Assembly: GCF_000425445.1 (NCBI RefSeq)
Contig: NZ_KE384377.1
Location: forward strand, 422,948-486,947
Length of the DNA stretch: 64,000 nucleotides
Origin: Flavobacterium denitrificans DSM 15936
GTDB lineage: Bacteria; Bacteroidota; Bacteroidia; Flavobacteriales; Flavobacteriaceae
Direction of reading: 5' to 3'
The position numbers and the translations under genes were made by a program. Positions 46,511 through 54,690 of the stretch are shown here, one piece after another. A model generated the notes under the pieces. That model ran no database searches, was not told where the DNA came from, and saw only the letters and a list, made by a program, of their open reading frames with translations. Within the stretch, counting starts at the first letter, position 1. Every line of letters starts with the position of its first letter.

Positions 46511-46903
46511 TTAAAGTTTGTGCATATTGTTTGCTAAAGTCTCGATGAACTTGCTGATTGGCCCTTTGATCATCATTGCCATCATAGCGTTGAATTCGCC
46601 TTCAAAAAATAATTGAACAGCACTTTCTGAGTCAGAAACACTATCAATGTTTGAAGTCAAAGTAAACGGAAGTTTATCGCTAGCAGCGCCCAAAACGATT
46701 TTGTTTGGAGCTACTTTGTCTTTCATTTTTAATTTGATTTCCGGCATCCCTTTCAATCCAAAAATAAAAGCGTCTTCGCCAGTCACTTCAAATTTAGCGA
46801 TGTTGTCTGGCATTAATTTTTCGAAATTCTTTACATCAGTCAGTTGGTCAAATAAATCCTGAGCCGATTTCTGAACAGTAACTTTTGGACTTTCTAAGTT
46901 CAT
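46511..46903 (-). CDS. SRPBCC (START-like) family protein
   Basis: 130 residues with the helix-grip pattern: VTVQKSAQDLFDQLTDVKNF near the start and IKGPISKFIETLANNMHKL at the end (long C-terminal helix). No signal peptide. Proteins of this fold bind hydrophobic ligands; the ligand here is unknown. It follows pyrE by 147 bases with a weak repeat in between and may be cotranscribed. Confidence 0.75.
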   Translation of the reverse strand: MNLESPKVTVQKSAQDLFDQLTDVKNFEKLMPDNIAKFEVTGEDAFIFGLKGMPEIKLKMKDKVAPNKIVLGAASDKLPFTLTSNIDSVSDSESAVQLFFEGEFNAMMAMMIKGPISKFIETLANNMHKL

Positions 46904-47050
46904 ATTGTTTTTGTTTTTTTATTTTTAACGCAAAGGGCGCTAAGATTTTTTTAATATACTAAGGTTTTATAAATAAACGCTAAGTTCACAAAGCTAAAAC
47001 TTTAGATGAATTCTAAAGGAGCAACTTTTTGAAAATCTAAAATCTAAAAT

Positions 47051-47695
47051 TTAGTCCTGTCCCCAAGTCGATGGACTCGCGTTCCATTCTAATAAAGTCG
47101 ATTGTTGATCTTCGGTGATATATTGTTTTTGAACCGCTAAGCTTAAAAGATTTTCGTAGTTGCTCAAAGTGAATAAATCAATATTAGCTTCTTTGAAATT
47201 TTCTTCGGCAACACCAAAGCCATAGGTGAAAATCGCAGCCATGCCTTTTATATTTGCACCTTCGCTTCTTAAAGCTTCCACAGCCATTAAACTGCTTTTT
47301 CCAGTACTAATCAAATCTTCGACAACTACAACATTTTGACCTTTTTGTAAAAAACCTTCCACCTGGTTTTGTCTGCCGTGTTTTTTAGGCTCCGGGCGTA
47401 CATAAACGAAAGGAAGTCCTAAACTTTCGGCAACCAAAATTCCAACGCCAATCGCTCCAGTAGCAACACCAGCAATCACATCAGGTTTTCCAAATTGTTT
47501 TTCAATGTTTTTAGCAAATTCATCACGAACATAGTTTCTGATGCTCGGAAATGAAAGAATTAACCTATTATCACAGTAAATAGGAGATTTCCAACCAGAA
47601 GCCCACGTAAAAGGATTTTCGGGATTCAATTTAATTGCATTTATTTGCAAAAGCAATTCGGCTGTTTTTTCGGCAGTATCTTTATTAAAAATCAT
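47051..47695 (-). CDS. pyrE: orotate phosphoribosyltransferase
   Basis: 214 residues from the ATG at 47695. The PRPP motif is VVVEDLISTGKSSLMAV near residue 120, with PEPKKHGRQNQVEG, the flexible loop, before it. It makes orotidine monophosphate from orotate and PRPP in pyrimidine synthesis. An earlier in-frame ATG (47728) would lie inside the NUDIX gene and upstream of the promoter, so it is rejected. The likely start of transcription is almost at the ATG. Confidence 0.95.
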   Translation of the reverse strand: MIFNKDTAEKTAELLLQINAIKLNPENPFTWASGWKSPIYCDNRLILSFPSIRNYVRDEFAKNIEKQFGKPDVIAGVATGAIGVGILVAESLGLPFVYVRPEPKKHGRQNQVEGFLQKGQNVVVVEDLISTGKSSLMAVEALRSEGANIKGMAAIFTYGFGVAEENFKEANIDLFTLSNYENLLSLAVQKQYITEDQQSTLLEWNASPSTWGQD

Positions 47696-47699
47696 AGTA

Positions 47700-47729
47700 C
47701 AAATGTATAAAGTTTTTGTAAACGACAAA
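47700..47729 (-). promoter_or_regulatory. pyrE promoter inside the NUDIX gene
   Basis: On the minus strand TTTG (complement of CAAA at 47726-47729) is followed after 18 bases by TACATTTG (complement of 47700-47707), the Bacteroidota -33/-7 consensus. The ATG of pyrE begins 5 bases later, so the mRNA is nearly leaderless. The -7 box covers the ATG of the NUDIX gene (47703-47705). Confidence 0.65.
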
Positions 47730-48341
47730 CCACTTTTTTTGACAAATGAAATCTCGAAGGAAACAGATTTCCAATTGTTCTTGTTGGAGAGTATTGATAT
47801 CGAACAGCTTATTATAAAAATTTTTCAAAATAAAATTCAAAAAGCGATTCTATATCATCCCGACGAAAGTGAAATGATGAAAACCCTGAAGGCCAAAATT
47901 CCGGTGAATAAAGCGGGCGGAGGCTTTGTCTACAATAAGAAAGGCGAAGTCTTGTTTATCTTTAGAAACGGAAAATGGGACCTGCCAAAAGGCGGTATCG
48001 AGAAAGGGGAAGACATCGAGGCGACGGCTATGCGTGAGGTAGAGGAGGAGACAGGAGTAAACAAGCTTCGTATTACGAATAAACTTCAAAAAACCTATCA
48101 TATCTTTAAACGCAACGGAAAATACAAGCTCAAAATCACGCACTGGTTCGAAATGCAATCTGATTTTGAAGGAACTCCACACGGACAATTAGAAGAAGGA
48201 ATCGAAAAAGTTGCCTGGTTAAATCCAGAACAAATCAAAGAAGCGCTTAAAAATTCTTACGAAAACATTAAATTATTGTTTGAAGAAGAAAAAAAAGTTC
48301 CTGTAGATTTAAAGACAAAAAAAGAAAACTTAGAATCTTAG
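47703..48341 (+). CDS. NUDIX hydrolase
   Basis: 212 residues. The Nudix box is GGIEKGEDIEATAMREVEEE at about 101-120 (the G-x5-E-x7-REUxEE pattern, followed by TGV). The N-terminal part (about 1-70) is an extra domain of unknown function, seen in Bacteroidota members. It hydrolyses a nucleoside diphosphate-X compound; the substrate is not known. Divergent from pyrE with only seven bases between the two start codons. Confidence 0.85.
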   Translation: MYKVFVNDKPLFLTNEISKETDFQLFLLESIDIEQLIIKIFQNKIQKAILYHPDESEMMKTLKAKIPVNKAGGGFVYNKKGEVLFIFRNGKWDLPKGGIEKGEDIEATAMREVEEETGVNKLRITNKLQKTYHIFKRNGKYKLKITHWFEMQSDFEGTPHGQLEEGIEKVAWLNPEQIKEALKNSYENIKLLFEEEKKVPVDLKTKKENLES

Positions 48342-48365
48342 TAACTTAGCACCTCAGCATCTTTA
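48337..48365. repeat. octamer CTTAG repeats at the NUDIX 3' end
   Basis: cttagaat-cttagtaa-cttagcac-ctcagcat at 8-base steps, overlapping the last codons and following the stop. Minus-strand sense relative to copies at 46354. Confidence 0.6.
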
Positions 48366-48380
48366 AAATAATGGCGTGCC

Positions 48381-48438
48381 AGCAATAAAAAAAAAGACCC
48401 AATCAACTTTGCGTTCATTGGGTCTTTTTTTTATTGCT
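48381..48438. terminator. bidirectional terminator
   Basis: Long inverted repeat from agcaataaaaaa to ttttttattgct with gacccaat / attgggtc as stem. It closes the NUDIX gene and could act in both directions. Confidence 0.85.
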
Positions 48439-48552
48439 GTCGGGCTATCCGCGCTACTTCGGTAGCTTGCTTCTATCCCTCACGCGGAGCTTCACTTTGT
48501 CTTTAATTTTGTTTCAGGTTTTAAGTTTCGAGTTTCAGGTTTCAAGTTTTTC

Positions 48553-48642
48553 GCTAGCGCGAGCGTCCCGCTCATGATTACTTTTTTAAATTTTTATTGA
48601 ATTGATTTTGATTTCGTTCACGAGCGGGACGCTCGCGCTAGC
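48553..48642. repeat. perfect 21-bp inverted repeat (REP-like)
   Basis: The 21-base arm at 48553-48573 (starts gctagcgcgagc, ends gtcccgctc) and its exact reverse complement at 48622-48642 are separated by 48 bases of AT-rich DNA. The GC-rich arms stand out from the surroundings. Similar words are common in Flavobacterium genomes from general knowledge, and are probably mobilised REP-type elements. Confidence 0.8.
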
Positions 48643-48661
48643 TGGGGGTTTCAAATCCAAT

Positions 48662-49024
48662 CTATTGTTCTTTTTTAGTTAATATCTTGTTTAGTATTAA
48701 AGAAGATAGAAAACCAAAGAAAGCGATTAAAATTAAAAGTAAACTTCTTAATGGTTTTTCGTTAAAAGCCTCAAATGGAAAAACAGCGACCAAAAAGAAA
48801 AGTATTAATGCGACCCAATAAATATTCTTTTTAAAAAATGCTAAATAAAAATTAAATAAAAGAATAGCGAGATTGAAAAAAATTCCAGTGAAAAAAATCG
48901 TTAATCCAAACCCAACAGATTTGTGTGGTATTGGATAAAGTCGGACAATTGCCTTATATGTTATCACCGATAGAATGAATTGAATAAAAGAAATGAATAT
49001 TGGTTTTAGGATTTTGTTTGTCAT
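48662..49024 (-). CDS. small membrane protein, unknown
   Basis: 120 residues from the ATG at 49024 (in-frame ATG at 49054 also possible). Four membrane helices fill the chain (PIFISFIQFILSVITYKAIV, VGFGLTIFFTGIFFNLAILL, VALILFFLVAVFPFEAF, SLLLILIAFFGFLSSLILN). No family recognised. Flanked by a REP-like repeat. Confidence 0.55.
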   Translation of the reverse strand: MTNKILKPIFISFIQFILSVITYKAIVRLYPIPHKSVGFGLTIFFTGIFFNLAILLFNFYLAFFKKNIYWVALILFFLVAVFPFEAFNEKPLRSLLLILIAFFGFLSSLILNKILTKKEQ

Positions 49025-49212
49025 TGTCGCTCTTTCATTAATTTGAATATACATTTTTAATATAATTGAATTTTATGCGTTGATTAGCACAATGTTTACA
49101 CTAGTTGACGATTTGTTTATTGGTAGGGATTGTAAATTAGCGTAGTCGAGCTAAAAAAATGTGAAAGTTCTATATGCGATCTTAGCGTTTGCTCAACTCA
49201 ATCTAAATTAAA

Positions 49213-49248
49213 AAACCACAATCCCGATAGCTATCGGGATTGTGGTTT
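49213..49248 (-). terminator. terminator of the M14 peptidase gene
   Basis: Perfect 36-base palindrome with aaaccacaatcccgatag arms, followed on the minus strand by ttttaat; 9 bases past the stop. Confidence 0.8.
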
Positions 49249-49256
49249 AAAAAAAT

Positions 49257-50984
49257 CTATAAAACCCTATAAACAGGATACTGCAAATGCGCCTTCTCAT
49301 AATAAACAGAATGTTTGTAAATCCAGTTTAACTGCGCTTCAGCATTTTTAGCAAACTCGCGGTCGTTTTGTTTTTTGGTTTCCAATTCTGCTTTTAAAGC
49401 TGGATTATCTTTTAAAAGTTGTCCAGCGGTATCTTCAAAAATATATTCAGAGTAATGTTCCTTTTGCTGTAAAATTGGGTCGAAGAAATTCCAGTTAAAA
49501 AACGAATCAACACCTTCTGGTTCAAAAGCTTCAATTAAATATTTTACCCCTTTTTGACTTGTTGGAACATAATAATCTCCTTTTGCGAAAGCTATTTTAA
49601 CCATTTTAGAAGTTACAGTTGTGTTTCTGTGCAAGTAATGTCCTTCGTAAGCAGATGGAACAGTTTTAAAATCGGCAATTCTGTAACTTTCGACTTCTAT
49701 AATCGTGTCGTTTTTAATTTGTCTGAATGAGATATTATTGTTTTTCAAAAGGTCAACGATATTCCAATATCCTCTTGGAATGATATAAGCAGACGGAATA
49801 ACAACATCTTTCAGTGATTTGAATTCCTTGATGTACGGAACGTCTTTTTTATAAGGTTTTCTTCGGTCGTAATACAAACGATCGCCTGTTGTGGCTTCGC
49901 TTTTTTTGTATGAAGCTTCATATCCTAAAAACGAAAAAGTAGTCGCTTTTGTGCTGTCTAATTGCCATTGCAAAGTGTATTTTTTCTTTGGCTGATATTG
50001 TTCTAAATTCTTTACTCTTAAATCTTTTATTTTTTGATAATTCGCATCGGTAAAATCCAAAGTCGATTTCATGTATTCATACGTCATTTTTACGCGCTCG
50101 GCATATTTTTTCAGCATGTGCGTTTCCACCACAAAACCAATTGTGTTGAACAAAGAAGTATAACCCGTCGTGTAGCGCGGACTGTCGACAAACTGCCCGA
50201 AACCTTTATCTGGAGTATCTTTAAACGAATCAACGTACGGAGTAGTTTCGATTTTCTTTTTCTGAAGATCTTTTACCAAAGCTGGCATCATTTCATCGTT
50301 CATAAAATCGCCCAAAACTTTCCCCAGTTTGTTATGTTCCGTCATAATATAAGTCAGTTTGTATTGATAATCAGAACCATTGCTCACGTGATTGTCGATA
50401 AAAACATCTGCATTTATTTTCTGGAAAATTTCGACAAAACTTTTTGTATTTCGAGTGTCCGATTTCATTAAATCTCGATTCAAATCGTAATTTCGAGCAT
50501 TTCCTCTAAAACCATAAATTTCCGGTCCGTCTTGATTGGCGCGCGTTGTAGAATTTCTATTCAAAGCACCGCCAATATTATAAACTGGAATCGTAACCAA
50601 AACAGTATTTTTTGGCGCTTTCATCTTTCCCGTTGCTAAATCTCTGTAAAATTGCATTGTAGCGTCGATTCCGTCTGGTTCTCCCGCATGGATTCCGTTA
50701 TTGACAAATAAAACAGCTTTGGTTTTCTGAATTTTATCAAAATCAAATACTGCGTCAGGATTAAACGTAATCATGTGCAAAGGTTCTCCAGAATCTGTCA
50801 AACCCATTTCTTTCATTTGAATGGTCGGAAAATCATTTGCTAGCATCTTAAAATAAGCAATAGTCTCTTGATATGATGCCGATTGATTTCCGTTTCCTTT
50901 CTCAAAAAACGTATCGTATTTTTTGTTGTTTTGAGCGAAAAGAGTGATAGTGAAAAGTGAAAAGAGAAATGTAATGCGTTTCAT
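49257..50984 (-). CDS. secreted M14-family zinc carboxypeptidase
   Basis: 575 residues from the ATG at 50984. The signal peptide is MKRITFLFSLFTITLFA with cleavage before QNNKK. The M14 catalytic part covers about 30-330, with the zinc ligands His and Glu in NNGIHAGEPDG, His in FIDNHVSNGSDY, and the catalytic Glu in TIGFVVETHML. An extra C-terminal region of about 240 residues follows. It removes C-terminal residues of peptides outside the cytoplasm. The substrate is unknown. Confidence 0.85.
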   Translation of the reverse strand: MKRITFLFSLFTITLFAQNNKKYDTFFEKGNGNQSASYQETIAYFKMLANDFPTIQMKEMGLTDSGEPLHMITFNPDAVFDFDKIQKTKAVLFVNNGIHAGEPDGIDATMQFYRDLATGKMKAPKNTVLVTIPVYNIGGALNRNSTTRANQDGPEIYGFRGNARNYDLNRDLMKSDTRNTKSFVEIFQKINADVFIDNHVSNGSDYQYKLTYIMTEHNKLGKVLGDFMNDEMMPALVKDLQKKKIETTPYVDSFKDTPDKGFGQFVDSPRYTTGYTSLFNTIGFVVETHMLKKYAERVKMTYEYMKSTLDFTDANYQKIKDLRVKNLEQYQPKKKYTLQWQLDSTKATTFSFLGYEASYKKSEATTGDRLYYDRRKPYKKDVPYIKEFKSLKDVVIPSAYIIPRGYWNIVDLLKNNNISFRQIKNDTIIEVESYRIADFKTVPSAYEGHYLHRNTTVTSKMVKIAFAKGDYYVPTSQKGVKYLIEAFEPEGVDSFFNWNFFDPILQQKEHYSEYIFEDTAGQLLKDNPALKAELETKKQNDREFAKNAEAQLNWIYKHSVYYEKAHLQYPVYRVL

Positions 50985-51069
50985 GATTTGGTTTTTAATA
51001 GGATTCAAATATATGATTTAGTTTTATTTGTTTCAAGTCTCAAGTTTCAGGTTAACGAACTTTGCGGGT

Positions 51070-51165
51070 ATTAATCTCCCGCAGATTTGCAGATAGCGCG
51101 GATTTTTTATTTATTTAAAATTTATCTGCTCAATCTGCAAAATCTGCGAGAGAATAAATCTTTAT
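51070..51165. repeat. inverted pair of gcagat / atctgc repeats
   Basis: cgcagattt-gcagatag (from 51079) on the left and atctgctcaatctgcaaaatctgcg on the right (51123-51147) form an inverted pair with short periodic units. Part of the dispersed repeat families of this genome. Confidence 0.5.
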
Positions 51166-51243
51166 TACTCTTCCGATTTTCTTTGTGTCATTGCGCTTCA
51201 TAAACTTGAAACAAAGAAAACCTGAAACTTGAAACCTTTTAAT

Positions 51244-51251
51244 TACTTTTG
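51244..51251 (+). promoter_or_regulatory. helicase -7 box
   Basis: TACTTTTG fits TAnnTTTG and lies 5 bases before the ATG at 51256. No TTTG at the proper distance upstream was found, so this is only a partial promoter. Confidence 0.35.
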
Positions 51252-51255
51252 CAGC

Positions 51256-52614
51256 ATGAAAAAACACCATTCCAACGATATACTTTCGAATTTAGGGATT
51301 GAGAGCCTGAACGAAATGCAGGAAATGGCACATGATGCTATTTTAAACGAAAACAATACGTTATTACTTTCTCCAACAGGTTCTGGAAAGACGTTAGCTT
51401 TTTTGCTTCCAATTTTAGAATTGTTGCAACCTGAGATTTTATCAGTGCAATGTTTGATTTTAGTTCCGTCGCGCGAGCTTGGATTGCAGATTGAACAGGT
51501 TTGGAAAAAAATGGGAACGCAGTACAAAGTTAATATTTGTTATGGCGGACATTCGATTGATACTGAAATTAAGAATTTAAGCAATCCGCCAGCAGTTTTG
51601 ATTGGAACTCCGGGAAGAATTGCCGATCATATTGATAGAGAAACGTTCAGAACAGATAAAATTCAGACGCTGATTTTAGATGAGTTCGATAAATCTTTGC
51701 AATTGGGCTTTCATGAGCAAATGTCTTTTATTATTGCAAGATTGCCGAAAATCAATAAAAGAGTCTTGGTTTCAGCAACTTCAGATATTGAAATTCCGAA
51801 ATATACTAAAGTTGTAAATCCTGTTGTTTTGGATTTTATTCCTGAAGAAGAGGAAAAAACAAATCTTTCGATGAAAATGGTGATTTCACCAGCAAAAGAT
51901 AAATTACAAAGTTTATTTAATTTGATTTGTTCGTTAAAATCAGAATCGGCTATTATTTTTTGTAATCATAGAGATGCCGCGGAACGAATTAGCGACACTT
52001 TGAATGAAAAAGGCATTTATTCTGTTTATTATCATGGTGGAATGGATCAGGACGAACGAGAGCGCGCTTTGATTCAGTTTAGAAACGGAAGCATCAGTTA
52101 TTTGGTGACAACTGATTTGGCTGCACGTGGATTGGATATTCCAGAAATGAAACACGTTATCCATTACCATTTGCCATTAAAAGAAGACGAATTCACACAT
52201 AGAAATGGGCGTACGGCTCGTATGCAGGCAACTGGAACGGCTTATGTAATTATTCACGAAAGTGAAAAACAATTGGATTATATTGATTACGAAATGGAAG
52301 TTTTGGACGTTGAAGGAAAAGCTTCGTTGCCAAAACCACCGCAATTTCAAACAATCTATATCAGTGGCGGAAAGAAAACAAAACTGAATAAATTTGACAT
52401 CGTGGGTTTCTTTTCTCAAAAAGGAAAACTGGAAAAAGATGATTTGGGATTGATCGAAGTAAAAGATTTTGTTTCGTTTGCGGCGGTAAAATTCAATAAA
52501 GTAAAAGATCTTTTGAAGAATATTAAAGACGAAAAAATGAAAGGCAAAAAGTTTAAAATTGAAGTTGCCCGCAATGTCGTGAAGAAGGAAGAAGATAAAA
52601 ACAAGAAATATTAG
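51256..52614 (+). CDS. DEAD-box RNA helicase
   Basis: 452 residues from the ATG at 51256; a TTG further up is less likely because a -7 box lies between. Motifs: Q-motif near 20 (LNEMQEMAHDA), I SPTGSGKT, Ia PSRELGLQ, GTPGRI, II LDEFDKSL (DEFD rather than DEAD), III SATSD, IV-VI IFCNHRDAAE, TDLAARGLDIP, HRNGRTARM. It unwinds RNA in the cytoplasm. The last 90 residues are a Lys-rich tail with an RNA-binding-like domain (DbpA-type), so DbpA-like is likely but not certain. Confidence 0.9.
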   Translation: MKKHHSNDILSNLGIESLNEMQEMAHDAILNENNTLLLSPTGSGKTLAFLLPILELLQPEILSVQCLILVPSRELGLQIEQVWKKMGTQYKVNICYGGHSIDTEIKNLSNPPAVLIGTPGRIADHIDRETFRTDKIQTLILDEFDKSLQLGFHEQMSFIIARLPKINKRVLVSATSDIEIPKYTKVVNPVVLDFIPEEEEKTNLSMKMVISPAKDKLQSLFNLICSLKSESAIIFCNHRDAAERISDTLNEKGIYSVYYHGGMDQDERERALIQFRNGSISYLVTTDLAARGLDIPEMKHVIHYHLPLKEDEFTHRNGRTARMQATGTAYVIIHESEKQLDYIDYEMEVLDVEGKASLPKPPQFQTIYISGGKKTKLNKFDIVGFFSQKGKLEKDDLGLIEVKDFVSFAAVKFNKVKDLLKNIKDEKMKGKKFKIEVARNVVKKEEDKNKKY

Positions 52615-52791
52615 TATGAGGAAAAATAGGACAGGTGTGTAAAATTTGTCTTATTATGTTGTTTGTCAGTGTTTTGTAAAATTTGAATTAAGTTTTACAA
52701 TTTTGTGTTAAAAAAATAATGATTTGATAGCGATTTTTTCATTATTTCTATGTTTTTTTGCTACAGTAAAATTGTAAACCCCAAATCTGTT

Positions 52792-53238
52792 ATGAAAAAC
52801 ATTATTACCGTTGCTGCTTTGTTTTTAAGTTTTGTTTCATTTGCACAAATTAAAGTTCTTGAAACAGTTCCAGTTGAAAAATTAGGAAAAGTAAATAACA
52901 ATTACATTCAAAAAATTGGAGACGAGTACACAGTGTATTACACTAGTATTCAAAACGATGACGATTCTTCATCTTTGAGAAAATTTTCATTCAAAAATGT
53001 GAATAACGATTACGCAAATCTTTACACTATCATTATGAATGGTTTTGGAGCAAATCCATTGTATGATATTAAATTAGAATTGCCAAACAACTATATCTGG
53101 TTACACTACGTAGGAAGTGTTATTCCTGAGAAAGCTACAGTTCAGTTTATGGTTTCAAGCAAAGAAGCAACTTCTGCAACAAGCAGCGTTTCGGAGCCAT
53201 TTGTAAGAGATCAAATTAGTAAATTATTCCAGAAGTAA
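52792..53238 (+). CDS. small exported protein, unknown
   Basis: 148 residues from the ATG at 52792. Signal peptide MKNIITVAALFLSFVSFA then QIKVLETVP. The mature part is a beta-rich domain (NNNYIQKIGDEYTVYYTSIQ, NYIWLHYVGSVIPEKATVQF). No family is recognised. Probably periplasmic or outer-envelope. Confidence 0.65.
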   Translation: MKNIITVAALFLSFVSFAQIKVLETVPVEKLGKVNNNYIQKIGDEYTVYYTSIQNDDDSSSLRKFSFKNVNNDYANLYTIIMNGFGANPLYDIKLELPNNYIWLHYVGSVIPEKATVQFMVSSKEATSATSSVSEPFVRDQISKLFQK

Positions 53239-53254
53239 TTTTTTTAAGGTTCAA

Positions 53255-53402
53255 AGTTACAAAGTTACAAAGGGACAGAGTTTTTTAAACCTTTGTTACT
53301 TATTGACATAAAAAAAGCTGTTCATAATTGAACAGCTTTTTTGTTTAAATTGAGGTTTTAAGTGAAATACCTTTGTCCCTATGTAACTTTGTCTCTTTGT
53401 TA
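53255..53402. repeat. inverted octamer repeats around a terminator
   Basis: caaagtta-caaagtta-caaaggga (53255) and ctttgtcc-ctatgtaa-ctttgtct-ctttgtta (53372) are 8-base periodic and in opposite sense, with the terminator at 53311-53342 between them. Confidence 0.65.
53311..53342. terminator. terminator between exported-protein gene and phnA
   Basis: Inverted repeat aaaagctgttca / tgaacagctttt with T-run, between convergent genes. Confidence 0.8.
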
Positions 53403-53412
53403 CTAAAAACAA

Positions 53413-53991
53413 CTATATTTTCTTGACATACTGCGTGATAATCACAATCTGTTGACCATCAACTTTTCCTTCAATATATTCAGCATTTTCGTGGTCTAAG
53501 CGAATGTTTCTAACAGCAGTTCCTTGTTTGGCAACCATGCTTGATCCTTTTACTTTTAAATCTTTGATTAAAACTACAGAATCTCCGTGTTGTAAAACCA
53601 CTCCGTTGCTATCGCGGTGAACGAGCTTGTTTTCGTCGTCTTCGCCTTCGCCAGTTGCTTTTGCCCATTCTAGCGTATCTTCGTCTAGGTACATCATGTC
53701 AAGTAATTCCTGAGGCCATCCTGCAGCGCGCAATCTGCTTAACATTCTCCATGCTACCACTTGAACTGGAATATTTTCATTCCACATACTGTCGTTAAGG
53801 CATCTCCAGTGATTTACATTTACGTTGTCTGGATTTTCAATCTGATCAATACAAGTGTTACAGGCAAATACAGCTTCATCAATTCCGCCTTTTCTTGTTG
53901 GCAGGACTTGATAAGCTTTTAAATTCTCTTCATTTCCGCAAAGTTCACATTTAGATCCGCTACGTTTGCTTAATTCTCTCTCGATGCTCAT
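53413..53991 (-). CDS. PhnA-like protein
   Basis: 192 residues. N-terminal zinc-ribbon-like part (KCELCGNEEN, FACNTCIDQ), then the PhnA domain with VVLQHGDSVVLIKDLKVKG and IEGKVDGQQIVIITQYVKK at the end. The old name (phosphonoacetate hydrolase) was based on E. coli; the true function is unclear. Single gene. Confidence 0.85.
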   Translation of the reverse strand: MSIERELSKRSGSKCELCGNEENLKAYQVLPTRKGGIDEAVFACNTCIDQIENPDNVNVNHWRCLNDSMWNENIPVQVVAWRMLSRLRAAGWPQELLDMMYLDEDTLEWAKATGEGEDDENKLVHRDSNGVVLQHGDSVVLIKDLKVKGSSMVAKQGTAVRNIRLDHENAEYIEGKVDGQQIVIITQYVKKI

Positions 53992-54076
53992 TATTTCTCG
54001 TTTATTTTAAAAATGCGAAATTACTTATAATTTGCTTCGCTTACAAATATTAAATTTTAAAGATTGATAACTAATT

Positions 54077-54535
54077 TTATTTCTTAACCCTTACAGCGTC
54101 TGGAACCAGCATTTCGTATTCACCTCCATGGCGCAATACATCGCGTACAATACTAGAACTGATAAATGAAGTACTAGCTGCAGTCAATAAAAATACGGTT
54201 TCGATTTTTGAAAGTTTTCTGTTGGTGTGCGCAATTGCTTTTTCGAATTCGAAATCGGCAGGATTTCTAAGACCTCTTAGAATAAAATTCGCTTTTTCTT
54301 TTTTCGCCAAATCGATTGTTAATCCTTCATAAGTAATAACCGAAACTTTTGGCTCGTCCTTAAAAGTTTCTTCAATAAAACGTTTCCTTTCTTCTAATGA
54401 AAACATGTATTTTTTTTCGGCATTGACACCAATAGCAATTACAATTTCATCAAACAAAGGAATTCCTCTTTTGATGATGTCTTCGTGTCCTAAAGTAATT
54501 GGGTCAAAGGATCCTGGGAATATGGCTTTTCGCAT
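54077..54535 (-). CDS. coaD: phosphopantetheine adenylyltransferase
   Basis: 152 residues: GSFDPITLGHEDIIKRG holds the TxGH nucleotide motif, and ISSSIVRDV near 130 matches the ISSTxVR motif. It makes dephospho-CoA in coenzyme A synthesis. Typical length. Preceded by octamer repeats at its 5' side. Confidence 0.95.
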   Translation of the reverse strand: MRKAIFPGSFDPITLGHEDIIKRGIPLFDEIVIAIGVNAEKKYMFSLEERKRFIEETFKDEPKVSVITYEGLTIDLAKKEKANFILRGLRNPADFEFEKAIAHTNRKLSKIETVFLLTAASTSFISSSIVRDVLRHGGEYEMLVPDAVRVKK

Positions 54536-54538
54536 TTT

Positions 54539-54690
54539 TTTTGAGGTTCTAAGGTTCTGAGTGGCTAAGGTACTAAGGTTTTTATTTAATGGAAGAGGCT
54601 TCGACTTCGCTCAGCCTGACAATATGCGCTTGAAAAAAGAAGATGCTAAGATCTTAGAACCTTAGCATCTTAGTATCTTAGCACCTTTAA
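54539..54690. repeat. octamer CTAAG / CTTAG repeats in inverted order with palindromic word
   Basis: ctaaggtt-ctgagtgg-ctaaggta-ctaagg (54549) and cttagaac-cttagcat-cttagtat-cttagcac (54654) face each other. Between them is cttcgacttcgctcagcctg (54600-54619), a word frequent in Flavobacterium genomes. Confidence 0.7.

Noticed and set aside
54539..54690. CRISPR array from the CTTAG repeats
   Set aside because: The units are 8 bases with 3-base variable parts and no spacers of proper length; no cas genes.
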